Assembly (NCBI GenBank): GCA_938002085.1
Contig: CALLAT010000088.1
Location: 1-61,290, forward strand
Origin: an uncultured Pseudanabaenaceae cyanobacterium
GTDB lineage: Bacteria > Cyanobacteriota > Cyanobacteriia > PCC-9006 > JAAUQQ01
Reading direction: 5' to 3'
Length of the DNA stretch: 61,290 nt
Below the pieces are notes generated by a model. The model had not been told where the DNA came from. It searched no databases and was given only the letters and a program-made list of their open reading frames with translations. Position 1 is the first letter of the stretch. Each line of letters begins with the position of its first letter. Of the stretch, positions 49,728 through 58,393 are shown piece after piece. The translations under genes and the position numbers were made by a program.

Positions 49728-51692
49728 TTACGAGGGATTGCTCGACTCCACTTGGCAATCCTGCACATCAATACAGTTATTGCCTTGGCGTTGGGCTTGG
49801 GCCAGGGCTTTTTCAGCTGTGGAAAGGAGATAGACGGCGGAGACTGGATTGGTGGCTGTCTTGCTCGCAATTCCAACGCTGACGGTGACCACTTGGGACC
49901 ATCCCATGTATCCGAGGGATTGAGGCAAGGCTAGGGCTTCCACCTGTTCGCGTAGGCGATCGCCCATGGCCAGCACTCGATCCAAAGCGCAATCAGTGAG
50001 CAGGACGATGAATTGCTCACTGCCGTAGCGAGAAAAATTTTCTACAGGGCCTTCTATGCAATTTCGCAAGCAGTCTGCGATTTCTCTCAGAACGTTTTCT
50101 GCCTGGATGTAGCCGTAGGCTTTCACATAGACGTCATAGTGATCGAAGGAGCAAAGCAGCAGCGCTAAAGGACTGCGGTTTTGGTTCGCTTCATCACAGG
50201 TTTCCTTGACACGCTTCTCGAAAAAATCTCGGTTGGTAAACTGGCTCAACCGATCTAAATAACTCACCTTGGAAAGGGACTCCACTTGGCGAGTCAGGCT
50301 ATCAATGCGAGCCTCCAACCGTTGGAAATCGGAGATTTCCAGGGTGGGCATTGGCAGGGTACTCATGGAGCGCAAGTGGTGAGAGAAGTACTGGCGATAG
50401 AGTTCGCAGTAAGGCGAGGCTTGGGTTTTGTGGAGCGAGACTAACCCGGCAGATTCTAAGGCTCTGCCCTGGGGAGCGGGTAAACTCACAGGACCTCGGG
50501 CGGAGACGACGGTGCGTAAAGCGACTGCCAATTCCGGTTGTTCCTGCAACCATCCTAGATAGCTGCGCAAATGACTGTTGAAAATGCTGTCTGAGCCAGT
50601 TGCATTGGTAACAATCTCTTCGAGGCTATGGAGATTGCTGAGGTGATAAAAAGCGATCGCCAACAAATAGGGATGGCCACCCACCCATTCCATTAGCTTC
50701 GTCAACTTTTCAGTTGTGCTGTCCGTGATGCCTTCTTTGGGAATGGTAATCCAATCATAGGCCTGGGCTAATTGGCCTGCTTGATTGAATTGGAGTGGCC
50801 CCAGTTGCAACTCTAAGCCCCCTTGGAGGCCAGCCTCTCCAGCGGGTTCAATGTCGCGGGTGTAGCTTACGACGAGTCTGAGCTTGCTCCAGGTGCTATC
50901 TTGGCGTGCTTCCTCTTGCCAGCCCGTCAGTAATGAACAGAGCATGGCTAGGTGGGTGGGGGTGCCTAGAAGGGAATCCAGGTCTCGAAATGACAGAACT
51001 AATGGCCTGTCAAGTTGCTTGAGGATCTCCTTCAGCCCCATGGATAACTGAAGCTTTCCCCCGATGGCGCCCATGTCTTGTAAAGGGGACTTGTTGGACA
51101 GATCTAGCTGAGACGCGATCGCAACCATTAGCCAATCACCAAAGGCATTGAAGCTCTGTAGATTGGCAGGTTCAACTTGGCGCAGGCTCAAGCTGGCAAT
51201 GTGATAATTCTGCTCCCTGCCTCGCTCTAAAAGGCGAAACAGGAAAGAGGTCTTTCCCATGCAGCGTGCGCCTTGAATGCGGATCAAACAGCCGGGATGG
51301 GCCAAGGCTGCAAAGGCCTGCTGCATTGGCTCTTGTCTACCTATGTATAAGGAAGACTTGAGTGGCAGTGGACCTGAGGGATAGTCCAGTTGATTGGGGA
51401 GGGGGCGGGCCGTTGCCTCCATAACTAGTGACAAAGTCTTCTTTGTCACTTTGGTGCCTAGGGCCTCAGAAAGGGCCTGCCACAAACGAGCACCGACTTC
51501 ACGCACATAAACATTGGCGTAGCCCGACGTTTCTGCAATGACGTTGTAGGGCTGACCCTGCCATGAAGCCTGCAAAATAAGTTTTTCAATGGGTTCCAGC
51601 GATCGCTTTAAGCAATGTTCCGCGGACACCACTACATCATCGATAGGCATTCCGCTTTTGCTCGGCAGGTCCGTAACAGAGACATTAATCAA
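49728..51692 (-). CDS. AAA/STAND-type ATPase fused to degenerate GGDEF domain
   Basis: 654 aa. Residues ~22-95 form a vMAP-like N-terminal helix-turn-helix (CLKRSLEPIEKLILQASWQG). Residues ~112-420 are an AAA-like NTPase with a complete P-loop, GARCMGKTSF (Lys147), and a VLSFRDLDSLL Walker-B-like strand. Residues ~490-645 are GGDEF-like (LDRLSQFTNRDFFEKRV), but the signature is RYGSEQF instead of RYGGEEF, so cyclase activity is doubtful. The C-terminus may bind or sense nucleotide rather than make it. No signal peptide; likely a signalling platform. No effector partner is adjacent. It is a single gene on the - strand. Confidence 0.82.
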   Translation of the reverse strand: MINVSVTDLPSKSGMPIDDVVVSAEHCLKRSLEPIEKLILQASWQGQPYNVIAETSGYANVYVREVGARLWQALSEALGTKVTKKTLSLVMEATARPLPNQLDYPSGPLPLKSSLYIGRQEPMQQAFAALAHPGCLIRIQGARCMGKTSFLFRLLERGREQNYHIASLSLRQVEPANLQSFNAFGDWLMVAIASQLDLSNKSPLQDMGAIGGKLQLSMGLKEILKQLDRPLVLSFRDLDSLLGTPTHLAMLCSLLTGWQEEARQDSTWSKLRLVVSYTRDIEPAGEAGLQGGLELQLGPLQFNQAGQLAQAYDWITIPKEGITDSTTEKLTKLMEWVGGHPYLLAIAFYHLSNLHSLEEIVTNATGSDSIFNSHLRSYLGWLQEQPELAVALRTVVSARGPVSLPAPQGRALESAGLVSLHKTQASPYCELYRQYFSHHLRSMSTLPMPTLEISDFQRLEARIDSLTRQVESLSKVSYLDRLSQFTNRDFFEKRVKETCDEANQNRSPLALLLCSFDHYDVYVKAYGYIQAENVLREIADCLRNCIEGPVENFSRYGSEQFIVLLTDCALDRVLAMGDRLREQVEALALPQSLGYMGWSQVVTVSVGIASKTATNPVSAVYLLSTAEKALAQAQRQGNNCIDVQDCQVESSNPS

Positions 51693-52291
51693 GTCGCAAG
51701 AAGAACTATGGGATCGCTAACCACCGCAATGCTTCAAACTAGGTCAGCATATATAAAGCTATGCCAAGTAAGGATAACCTACTGCCTAACGCTTTAGCTG
51801 TGACCGCAAGTCACAAGTCAGCAAGAAATGGCTATATGCTTATCGACTTCTATCCAAAGTCAATTCGCTGCAATTTCCATGGTTCACCCTTTGCTAGGCA
51901 CATAATACTGAGAACAGCTACAAAGGATGCTCATTCGAGCTTAAAGATTAGAAGATAACCAACAATCCTCGAACTTGAACCAACATAAGGAGTTGTCTCT
52001 TTTGCTGTGCTGATATCTCCTGCGGAATTGCCCCTCGTAACATCGCTAGGGAAGACCGTTCACCATCGTTAGTTCGTTCGACTTGGGTCGCCATATTGCC
52101 TCAGAGACTGAACTTGATGTTGTTTTGAGACAGAAGCTGTGTCAATTGAGCGAGCAGCTTCGAGATAATTCATTGAGTTTTGTCGCAGTTTGAATTTTCT
52201 CTGCGTGCAGATTATTTCTTCATTGTTCGTTGTTTGTGATTTCTGTCGCTAGGACAGGGCTTCTATTCTCTAAATATATAAGGAGCTTTCG
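51693..52291. other. ~600-nt intergenic, AT-rich
   Basis: Upstream region of the ATPase-GGDEF gene (-). Lower GC than the neighbours. Several short inverted words but no tRNA, repeat or known RNA recognised. It ends at the 46-aa ORF. Confidence 0.4.
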
Positions 52292-52432
52292 ATGGGAGAA
52301 CAGGTGATTTTTGTAACACCCATTGATTTGTTTGGGGAATTGAACCTAGCCTATCGGCCCTCTCTTCGTTCGAGAATTAGTTGTCCAAATTCAATGTTTC
52401 AGATCGATACAACTTCTTCTTGGGATCACTAG
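52292..52432 (+). CDS. 46-aa unknown protein with strong ribosome-binding site
   Basis: A small frame: MGEQVIFVTPIDLFGELNLA, then YRPSLRSRISCPNSMFQIDT and TSSWDH*. ataaggagct lies 7 nt before the ATG, one of the best Shine-Dalgarno sequences in the window, and an AT-rich stretch (ctctaaatatata) sits just upstream. No membrane helix or signal. Not recognised. It faces the 3' end of the GNAT gene. Confidence 0.45.
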   Translation: MGEQVIFVTPIDLFGELNLAYRPSLRSRISCPNSMFQIDTTSSWDH

Positions 52433-52455
52433 ATCTACTGGTCGCAGGCAATTAA

Positions 52456-53262
52456 TTACAGCTGATGTTGGTGGGGAACATAGTTCATCCAGAGGTTGTT
52501 TGGCTTACTCCAGGGCATTGATCTTTCGGGATTTTGCTTGGCTTCGGGGGGGAGTTGGAAGCCACAGTTTTGAAAGAATTGGCATTGGGCGGAGTCGCGA
52601 TCTCCGGAGAGTTTGACACGGCAGGGTTGGCTTTCGGCTTCGAGAACAGCACGAACAAATGCAGAGCCAATTCCCTGACCTCTGTAATTGGCCTGAAGAT
52701 TGACCCAGAGCAAGCGTAGGCGCAAAGCTTCTGGTAGAAGTCTCAGCTGGCCAACGGTTTGGTTACCTCGTTGCAATAACCACCGTCGCTCTAAATCTGG
52801 ATTGGTGCGTTGGCGAGGCTGACGAATCGCTTGGCCCAGAGAAATGCCCAGCATTGCGGCTAGCGCAACAGGCGAGATCAGCATGAGAATGAGCGTCAAG
52901 GCCATGACCATGTCCAAGAATGCTGTTGCTGCTGGTAAGGCAATGCGCAATGCCTCCCCAACGGCCAGGATGGTTAGGGTTAACCCAAAGAAAAGCACTA
53001 CAAATAAGCCCAGGGATGCCGTACTACGGCGATCTCCCAATATCTTTAAGCGAGCAACCTGGTCCATGGGACTGGTGGATGCCTGCAGAACGAGGCGATA
53101 GTCCTGGGGCAATCCAGGAATGGATGGGTGGGTGGCTTGGCTTGGTGCGGCTTGGCTTAGATTTTCCTGGATTACAGGATTGGGGAGATCACCGGGAGAG
53201 GTTGGGGCTGTTGCCTCTAGGGTCTCTGAAGAGGAGGGGAATTCAGTATTAGAGACTTCCAT
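52456..53262 (-). CDS. GNAT N-acetyltransferase with N-terminal membrane helices
   Basis: 268 aa. A Ser/Thr/Pro-rich start (about 1-75) leads to two hydrophobic helices (ASLGLFVVLFFGLTLTILAV at about 82-101, then a longer one ending LISPVALAAMLGISLG at about 142). The C-terminal ~100 residues are a GNAT domain: LRLRLLWVNLQANYRGQGIG (acetyl-CoA RGQGIG loop), SAFVRAVLEAESQPCRVKLS, and CQFFQNCGFQLP. It acetylates an unknown amine on the cytosolic side of a membrane. The membrane-anchored layout is unusual among GNATs. It is convergent with the 46-aa ORF. Confidence 0.8.
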   Translation of the reverse strand: MEVSNTEFPSSSETLEATAPTSPGDLPNPVIQENLSQAAPSQATHPSIPGLPQDYRLVLQASTSPMDQVARLKILGDRRSTASLGLFVVLFFGLTLTILAVGEALRIALPAATAFLDMVMALTLILMLISPVALAAMLGISLGQAIRQPRQRTNPDLERRWLLQRGNQTVGQLRLLPEALRLRLLWVNLQANYRGQGIGSAFVRAVLEAESQPCRVKLSGDRDSAQCQFFQNCGFQLPPEAKQNPERSMPWSKPNNLWMNYVPHQHQL

Positions 53263-53784
53263 GGAGCACCAAAATAGAACATCAATAGGGTTGGAGGGGA
53301 GAAATAGCCCTGGCTATGGAGGGGAATAGTAGGACTGCTGATAGGTCTCAAAGCCGGCATTCCCGAAATATTGAGCTGGGTCAGAGCAGCCAAGCTTCAA
53401 CGCAAGCATCGTCTCACCACGGTAGCTACAAATCACGATGCGACTGAGATGATCAGAATATCTTTATTGAATGCTTGTGCGATGGAGCAGCACCGCGAGG
53501 TGACGCATTGCAGGTCGCTACTCTGGCGGACAGGGGGGTCGGTTTCCTGGCGTGGAGCTGTTAAGGCATCTATCTGAATTGGGTCTGGCATTTTAACGAT
53601 GAGAAGCGATTTGCCAGGCTGGCCATGGTCGCTAACAGGTTTGCCATCGCAGACTAAGAATTTCTAAATATTTCAAAAAATTACGGACAGTTTCAGATCG
53701 GTCATAAACCTAGGAGCCTTGTCAGTCGGTGTCCTTGGGGGCTGATACGATTTGACCCTGTAGCCATGAATTGGGAGAACGGTC
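53263..53784. other. 522-nt divergent region before chlP
   Basis: Promoter space for the GNAT gene (-) and chlP (+). A 68-codon frame at 53371-53577 has no ribosome-binding site and is not taken as coding. The ~100 nt before chlP are AT-rich (attttctaaatatttca-like), fitting a light-regulated promoter, but no known operator was recognised. Confidence 0.45.
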
Positions 53785-55062
53785 TTGGCCCTAAGAGTTG
53801 CTGTTGTAGGGGGCGGTCCTGCAGGTTCCTGCGCCGCTGAAATCCTCGTTAAAGCAGGTATCGAAACCTACTTGATCGAGCGTAAGCTGGATAATGCCAA
53901 GCCCTGCGGTGGTGCAATTCCGCTCTGCATGGTTGATGAGTTTGATCTGCCCCCTGAAATCATCGATCGCCGTGTGCGCAAGATGACGATGATTTCTCCT
54001 TCCAATGTGGAAGTGCAGATTGGTTCCACGCTGAAGGATGACGAGTACATCGGCATGTGCCGCCGTGAGGTTCTGGATGGCTTTTTGCGCGATCGCGCTG
54101 CTGAGCTAGGTGCCCACCTGATAAACGGCACCGTCAGCAAGCTGGAGATCCCCAGCAATGACACTGACCCTTACGTCTTGCGTTATTCCGATAATTCTGG
54201 CGAAGGACTCCAGGGTGAGTTTAAGTCGCTTGAAGTCGATATGGTGATTGGTGCCGACGGCGCTAACTCCCGCGTTGCCAAGGCCATTGATGCTGGCGAC
54301 TATAACTATGCCATCGCCTTCCAGGAGCGCATCCGCATTCCTGCAGACAAGATGGATTACTACAAGGATCGCGCTGAGATGTACGTCGGTGACGATGTCT
54401 CCACCGATTTCTACGCTTGGGTTTTCCCTAAGTACGACCACGTTGCTGTGGGCACTGGCACCATGAGTGTCAACCAGCGCGACATCAAGAAGCTGCAAGC
54501 TGGCATTCGCGCCCGTGCTGCCAACCGCATTGAAGGCGGCGAAATCATCAAGGTGGAAGCTCACCCCATTCCTGAGCATCCCCGTCCTCGCCGCGTTGTC
54601 GGCCGTGTTGCCCTAGTAGGTGATGCTGCGGGCTATGTGACCAAGTGCTCCGGTGAGGGCATTTACTTTGCGGCTAAGTCTGGCCGCATGTGTGCTGAGG
54701 CGATCGTGGAGCTGTCTAAGTCTGGCGCTCGCGTTCCCTTGGAGAAGGAGATCAAGAAGACCTACCTGAAGAAGTGGGATAAGACCTACGGTGCCACTTA
54801 CAAGGTGCTGGATATTCTTCAGAAAGTGTTCTACACCTCCGATGCCGCTCGCGAAGCCTTCGTGGAAATGTGCGATGACATCGATGTGCAGAAGCTGACC
54901 TTTGACAGCTACCTGTATAAGACGGTGGTTCCTGCTAATCCTCTGGTGCAGTTGAAGATTACTGCTAAGACCATTGGTAGTCTGATTCGCGGTAACGCCT
55001 TGGCACCTGCGGCTCCTAAGCCTGTGGAGATTTCGCCTGAGAAAGAGAAGGTCAAGGGGTAA
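53785..55062 (+). CDS. chlP: Geranylgeranyl reductase
   Basis: 425 aa starting at TTG 53785; a good GGGAGAAC is 4-11 nt upstream and the ATG at 53766 is out of frame. ChlP reduces geranylgeranyl to phytyl groups (free diphosphate or on chlorophyll) for chlorophyll and tocopherol. FAD motif VVGGGPAGSCAAEILVKAG at 6-24, NAKPCGGAIPLCMVDEFDLP, KMTMISPSNVEVQIG, GADGANSRVAKAIDAGDYNY, VFPKYDHVAVGTGTM and VALVGDAAGYVTKCSGEGIY are all present. It reads almost identically to the Synechocystis protein as remembered. Thylakoid-associated. A strong terminator follows. Confidence 0.97.
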   Translation: MALRVAVVGGGPAGSCAAEILVKAGIETYLIERKLDNAKPCGGAIPLCMVDEFDLPPEIIDRRVRKMTMISPSNVEVQIGSTLKDDEYIGMCRREVLDGFLRDRAAELGAHLINGTVSKLEIPSNDTDPYVLRYSDNSGEGLQGEFKSLEVDMVIGADGANSRVAKAIDAGDYNYAIAFQERIRIPADKMDYYKDRAEMYVGDDVSTDFYAWVFPKYDHVAVGTGTMSVNQRDIKKLQAGIRARAANRIEGGEIIKVEAHPIPEHPRPRRVVGRVALVGDAAGYVTKCSGEGIYFAAKSGRMCAEAIVELSKSGARVPLEKEIKKTYLKKWDKTYGATYKVLDILQKVFYTSDAAREAFVEMCDDIDVQKLTFDSYLYKTVVPANPLVQLKITAKTIGSLIRGNALAPAAPKPVEISPEKEKVKG

Positions 55063-55125
55063 ACCGGGTTGGTTAAATCTGGTTGGCTAAATCTGAACCG
55101 AGCGCTCTAGGCGATGGTGAATGAC

Positions 55126-55169
55126 AAAAGATGGGTCGAGCTTCTATGGAGAAGTTCGACCCATCTTTT
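55126..55169 (+). terminator. chlP terminator
   Basis: aaaagatgggtcgagcttct - atgg - agaagttcgacccatctttt (nearly perfect, one G-T), then gtcgttttt. Confidence 0.88.
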
Positions 55170-55242
55170 GTCGTTTTTGTAGGTTTCCGCTTGCCTACGA
55201 GGCGATCGCCATCACACCAACAGTCTTGGGCATACAAAAGCT

Positions 55243-58191
55243 ATGCCAGGACGCCTTTTTTCTAACAACTTCTGTTTGGGAATGCTGACATTCGCTAGTG
55301 TGGCGATAGGTCAGCTACAGTCCGTTGCCCTCTCTCAGCCTGTGGGCGATGGCAGTTTGAATAGCCAGGTGAATGTCAGTGGCAATGTTTTCCAAATCAC
55401 TGGGGGACAGCAGGCGGGTCCAAATCTTTTCCATAGTTTTCAAGCGTTCAATATCCCGGCGGGCGGTACAGCTCAGTTTTTGCCGAGTCCGACGGTGGAA
55501 GCTATTTTTAGTCGTATTACAGATACCGTTCCCTCCAAGATCGGAGGCAGAATAGCGGTTCTGGGCAATGCTGATCTGTTCTTGCTTAATCCCAATGGAT
55601 TTGTGTTTGAAGCGGGGGCAAGGCTTTCCTTGAATGGAGACTTTACCCTGACGACGGCGGATAGTGTGGGGTTTGCCAGTGGCGATCGCTTCTTCGTTTC
55701 TCCTACCCAGCCAACGCTGCTGAGCATTTCCAGCCCGGTGGGGCTCGGCAATATCTCTGCTGCTAGCCACATCGAGAATCGCAGCAATTTGACGAATACT
55801 GGCGGTGAGATCGCGATTTCTGCAGGCCAGATTTCTGGTGCTGGGGACCTGCGCAGTAGCAACGGTTCGATTCAGCTCACTAGCGAAGGCCAGATTCAAC
55901 AGAACCGTCTGATTGCTCCTGGGATTTCGGTTGAGGCCAAGGGGGATGTTTCCTTGCTGAATCTCAGTGCCACTGAGTCCATTGGGCTGTCTGCGGGCGG
56001 AAATCTGCAAGTTGCCCAGGGCATTAAAACCCTGGGGGAGGGAGGGGATGCGGGCTCGGTGGCCCTTAAGGCTGCGGGAGATGTCTCTGTGGGAGGCACC
56101 ATTGATAGTCGCTCTACCGCCCCGGTGGGAAATGCGGGGGCGGTGAGCATTAAGGCCGAGGGAAATCTTCATCTGACGGAGATTCAGGCTTTTGTAGGGC
56201 CCGAAACTTTGGGGGATAGCGGTGATGTCACGCTCGTTAGTGGAGGCCGTTTGACGGTGACTGATGGGGCGATCTCGACGTTCAACGGGGCTAGGGGCAT
56301 GGGTAACAGTGGCGATATTCGCCTCGAAGCTCGCGATATCTTGCTCACGGGGACGCGTTTGCAGGCCAGTAATCTAGGCGAGGGCAGGGGCGGTGATATT
56401 CAGCTTCAAGCCCAGAACAGTATTCAGTTGCGTAGCTCAGCCACTAATGAGTCTCGCATCCTGACTCAGAGTGATGATCGCAGCCAGGGGGATGCGGGGA
56501 ATATTTTGCTCCAGGCTGGGGAGATTGACCTCGTTGATACTTTGCTGGATGCCCAAATGAAGGGAGTCGGGCGGGGTGGCGATATCACGTTGCTGGCCAG
56601 AAATCCTTTGCCGCCAGGACAATCCAATCGTATTCAGCTGGCGGGCGATCGCGCTCGGAGTGAATTGGTGACTCGTCTAGCCGGTCGAGGCAGGGCGGGC
56701 AATATTATTTTGAGCAGTCAGAATCTGAGCTTAGAGAACAATGCGCGTCTTCGCACGGTGACCGATGGTGAAGGGGATGCCGGTTCAGTGTCGATTGAGG
56801 CCAGTGACTTGCGTCTTGCCGACAACAGCACTATTGAGACAGGCAATACTCGCATAACAGCTCGGGGTGATGGGGGGCAATTGGCCATTCAAACTGAACG
56901 GCTCACCCTGGCAACAGGCCTGCTGCTGAGCGAAGTCCAGGGTCAGGGAGATGCTGGGGACATTGTGATTGAGGCCAAGGATTCCGTCACGATTGAGGGG
57001 GATAAGGTCTCGGGGGTCGCTTCATTGCTCAGGGCTAGCGTTGCAGCTTCGGGGCAGGGCCAAGCAGGTCGGATTGCGATCGCCACGGGAGACTTGACCC
57101 TGAGCAATCAAGTTCAAGTTCAAGCTAATGCTGAGAATGCCGGTGCGTTTCCAGGTCAAATTGACATCACTGCTGAGAATGTCCTGTTGGAAAATGGCGT
57201 GCGTCTGAGCACAGATGTGAAAAACTCTGCCAATGGCGATGGCGGCCCCATCAGCATTGCTGCCGGGCGCATTATTGCGACGGACAACAGCGACATTACG
57301 GCTCAGCCCAGGGGAGGCGGTTTTGGGGTGATTTCGCTCAAAGCAAAAACGATTAATGGGCTGCAACCCAGCGATCGCCTGACCCCAGGAAATGACTTGG
57401 TCGGGATTGTTGCGATTGAGATTTTGCCCGATAGCCCAACGCTTCCCGTTGATCTGCCCGAGCCTCCCATTGGCGAACCCAACGATCCCCAGCTGCCTGA
57501 GCCCCCGACTGATCCACCGATTGATCCCCAGTTGCCTGAGCCACCCTCTGGGCCCTTGCCCGAGAGTTCCCCTCCTGCTGGACCCACTTCTGAGCCAGGG
57601 TCTCAAGCGCCCTTGCCTGGGCCCTCCTCTTCTTGGCCAACTGCTAAGCCAGAGCCTCAACGCCCCAAGTCGGCTCGAGGGCGACCCGTTGTGATTTCGC
57701 CTGGCCCTGGTTCTGGCCCTGGTTCTGGCCCCGCTGCTGTACCCAAGCTCATCTCCCGTGAGATTTTAGCCCCAGCGATCGCCATCGTTCGTCCCCAGAG
57801 CCCCAGTGCCCAGGATGAGTCAACTCAAGATCTGCAGTTTCAGGTTGAGGCTGTTATTCGAGCAGAGGCAGGATTAGCCGTGCCCCAGTTTCTGGGCTGT
57901 CGAGATAGTGATGCCACTCTGCGATTGGCAGGACGCGGCGGATTGTCAGACTCAGCAAGGCAGGTCTTGCCAGGGCGATCGCTATGGGTTGACTCCCGAG
58001 CTGTGGGCTTGGAAGAGTTGGCCCATAATCTGTCTGTTGGTCACGGAGAAGAAGCCCGATTGGCTAGGCAGACGATGCCAATGCTGCAAGAAGCAACGGC
58101 TTGGCGGTGGAATGGAGACCATCAGCTGGAGTTGCTCAGGGAGCAAGATCTTTCATCGGAGCCGGACCATTGTGCAGAGCTGCCGTCGTGA
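55243..58191 (+). CDS. TpsA-like filamentous haemagglutinin exoprotein 1
   Basis: 982 aa. A short signal-like N-terminus (FSNNFCLGMLTFASVAIGQL) leads to the haemagglutination-activity (TPS) domain: DGSLNSQVNVSGNVFQITGG, GPNLFHSFQAFNIPAGGTAQ, NADLFLLNPNGFVFEAGARL. Residues ~140-720 are right-handed beta-helix repeats rich in GDAG, with runs such as GEGDAGSVSIEASDLRLADN. A Pro-rich linker (~731-845, PEPP and GPGSGP repeats) and a C-terminal Cys-bounded domain (PQFLGCRDSDATLRLAGRGG ... DHCAEL) end it. It is the exported partner of a two-partner secretion pair; no TpsB porin is in the window. Paired with the gene 202 nt downstream. Confidence 0.87.
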   Translation: MPGRLFSNNFCLGMLTFASVAIGQLQSVALSQPVGDGSLNSQVNVSGNVFQITGGQQAGPNLFHSFQAFNIPAGGTAQFLPSPTVEAIFSRITDTVPSKIGGRIAVLGNADLFLLNPNGFVFEAGARLSLNGDFTLTTADSVGFASGDRFFVSPTQPTLLSISSPVGLGNISAASHIENRSNLTNTGGEIAISAGQISGAGDLRSSNGSIQLTSEGQIQQNRLIAPGISVEAKGDVSLLNLSATESIGLSAGGNLQVAQGIKTLGEGGDAGSVALKAAGDVSVGGTIDSRSTAPVGNAGAVSIKAEGNLHLTEIQAFVGPETLGDSGDVTLVSGGRLTVTDGAISTFNGARGMGNSGDIRLEARDILLTGTRLQASNLGEGRGGDIQLQAQNSIQLRSSATNESRILTQSDDRSQGDAGNILLQAGEIDLVDTLLDAQMKGVGRGGDITLLARNPLPPGQSNRIQLAGDRARSELVTRLAGRGRAGNIILSSQNLSLENNARLRTVTDGEGDAGSVSIEASDLRLADNSTIETGNTRITARGDGGQLAIQTERLTLATGLLLSEVQGQGDAGDIVIEAKDSVTIEGDKVSGVASLLRASVAASGQGQAGRIAIATGDLTLSNQVQVQANAENAGAFPGQIDITAENVLLENGVRLSTDVKNSANGDGGPISIAAGRIIATDNSDITAQPRGGGFGVISLKAKTINGLQPSDRLTPGNDLVGIVAIEILPDSPTLPVDLPEPPIGEPNDPQLPEPPTDPPIDPQLPEPPSGPLPESSPPAGPTSEPGSQAPLPGPSSSWPTAKPEPQRPKSARGRPVVISPGPGSGPGSGPAAVPKLISREILAPAIAIVRPQSPSAQDESTQDLQFQVEAVIRAEAGLAVPQFLGCRDSDATLRLAGRGGLSDSARQVLPGRSLWVDSRAVGLEELAHNLSVGHGEEARLARQTMPMLQEATAWRWNGDHQLELLREQDLSSEPDHCAELPS

Positions 58192-58393
58192 TTTGCGTAA
58201 TTTTATGCAGGCTAAGGATTGTAATTTGATTGGTCTATATTTTTGATCGACTGATCTCTATGGGTAATGCTCGGTATTTCCCCTGCAAAACCTACAAAAA
58301 AACGGCTAATGCGCTATTTATTGGGTCAAATCTGCGAGAACTGTAACGTTTGTCTTGGGAATACAAATAGTACTGAGTCTCGTGGGTTGCTAG

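Noticed and set aside
53371-53577. 68-codon frame upstream of chlP
   Set aside because: No start signal and no protein-like pattern; best read as promoter space.
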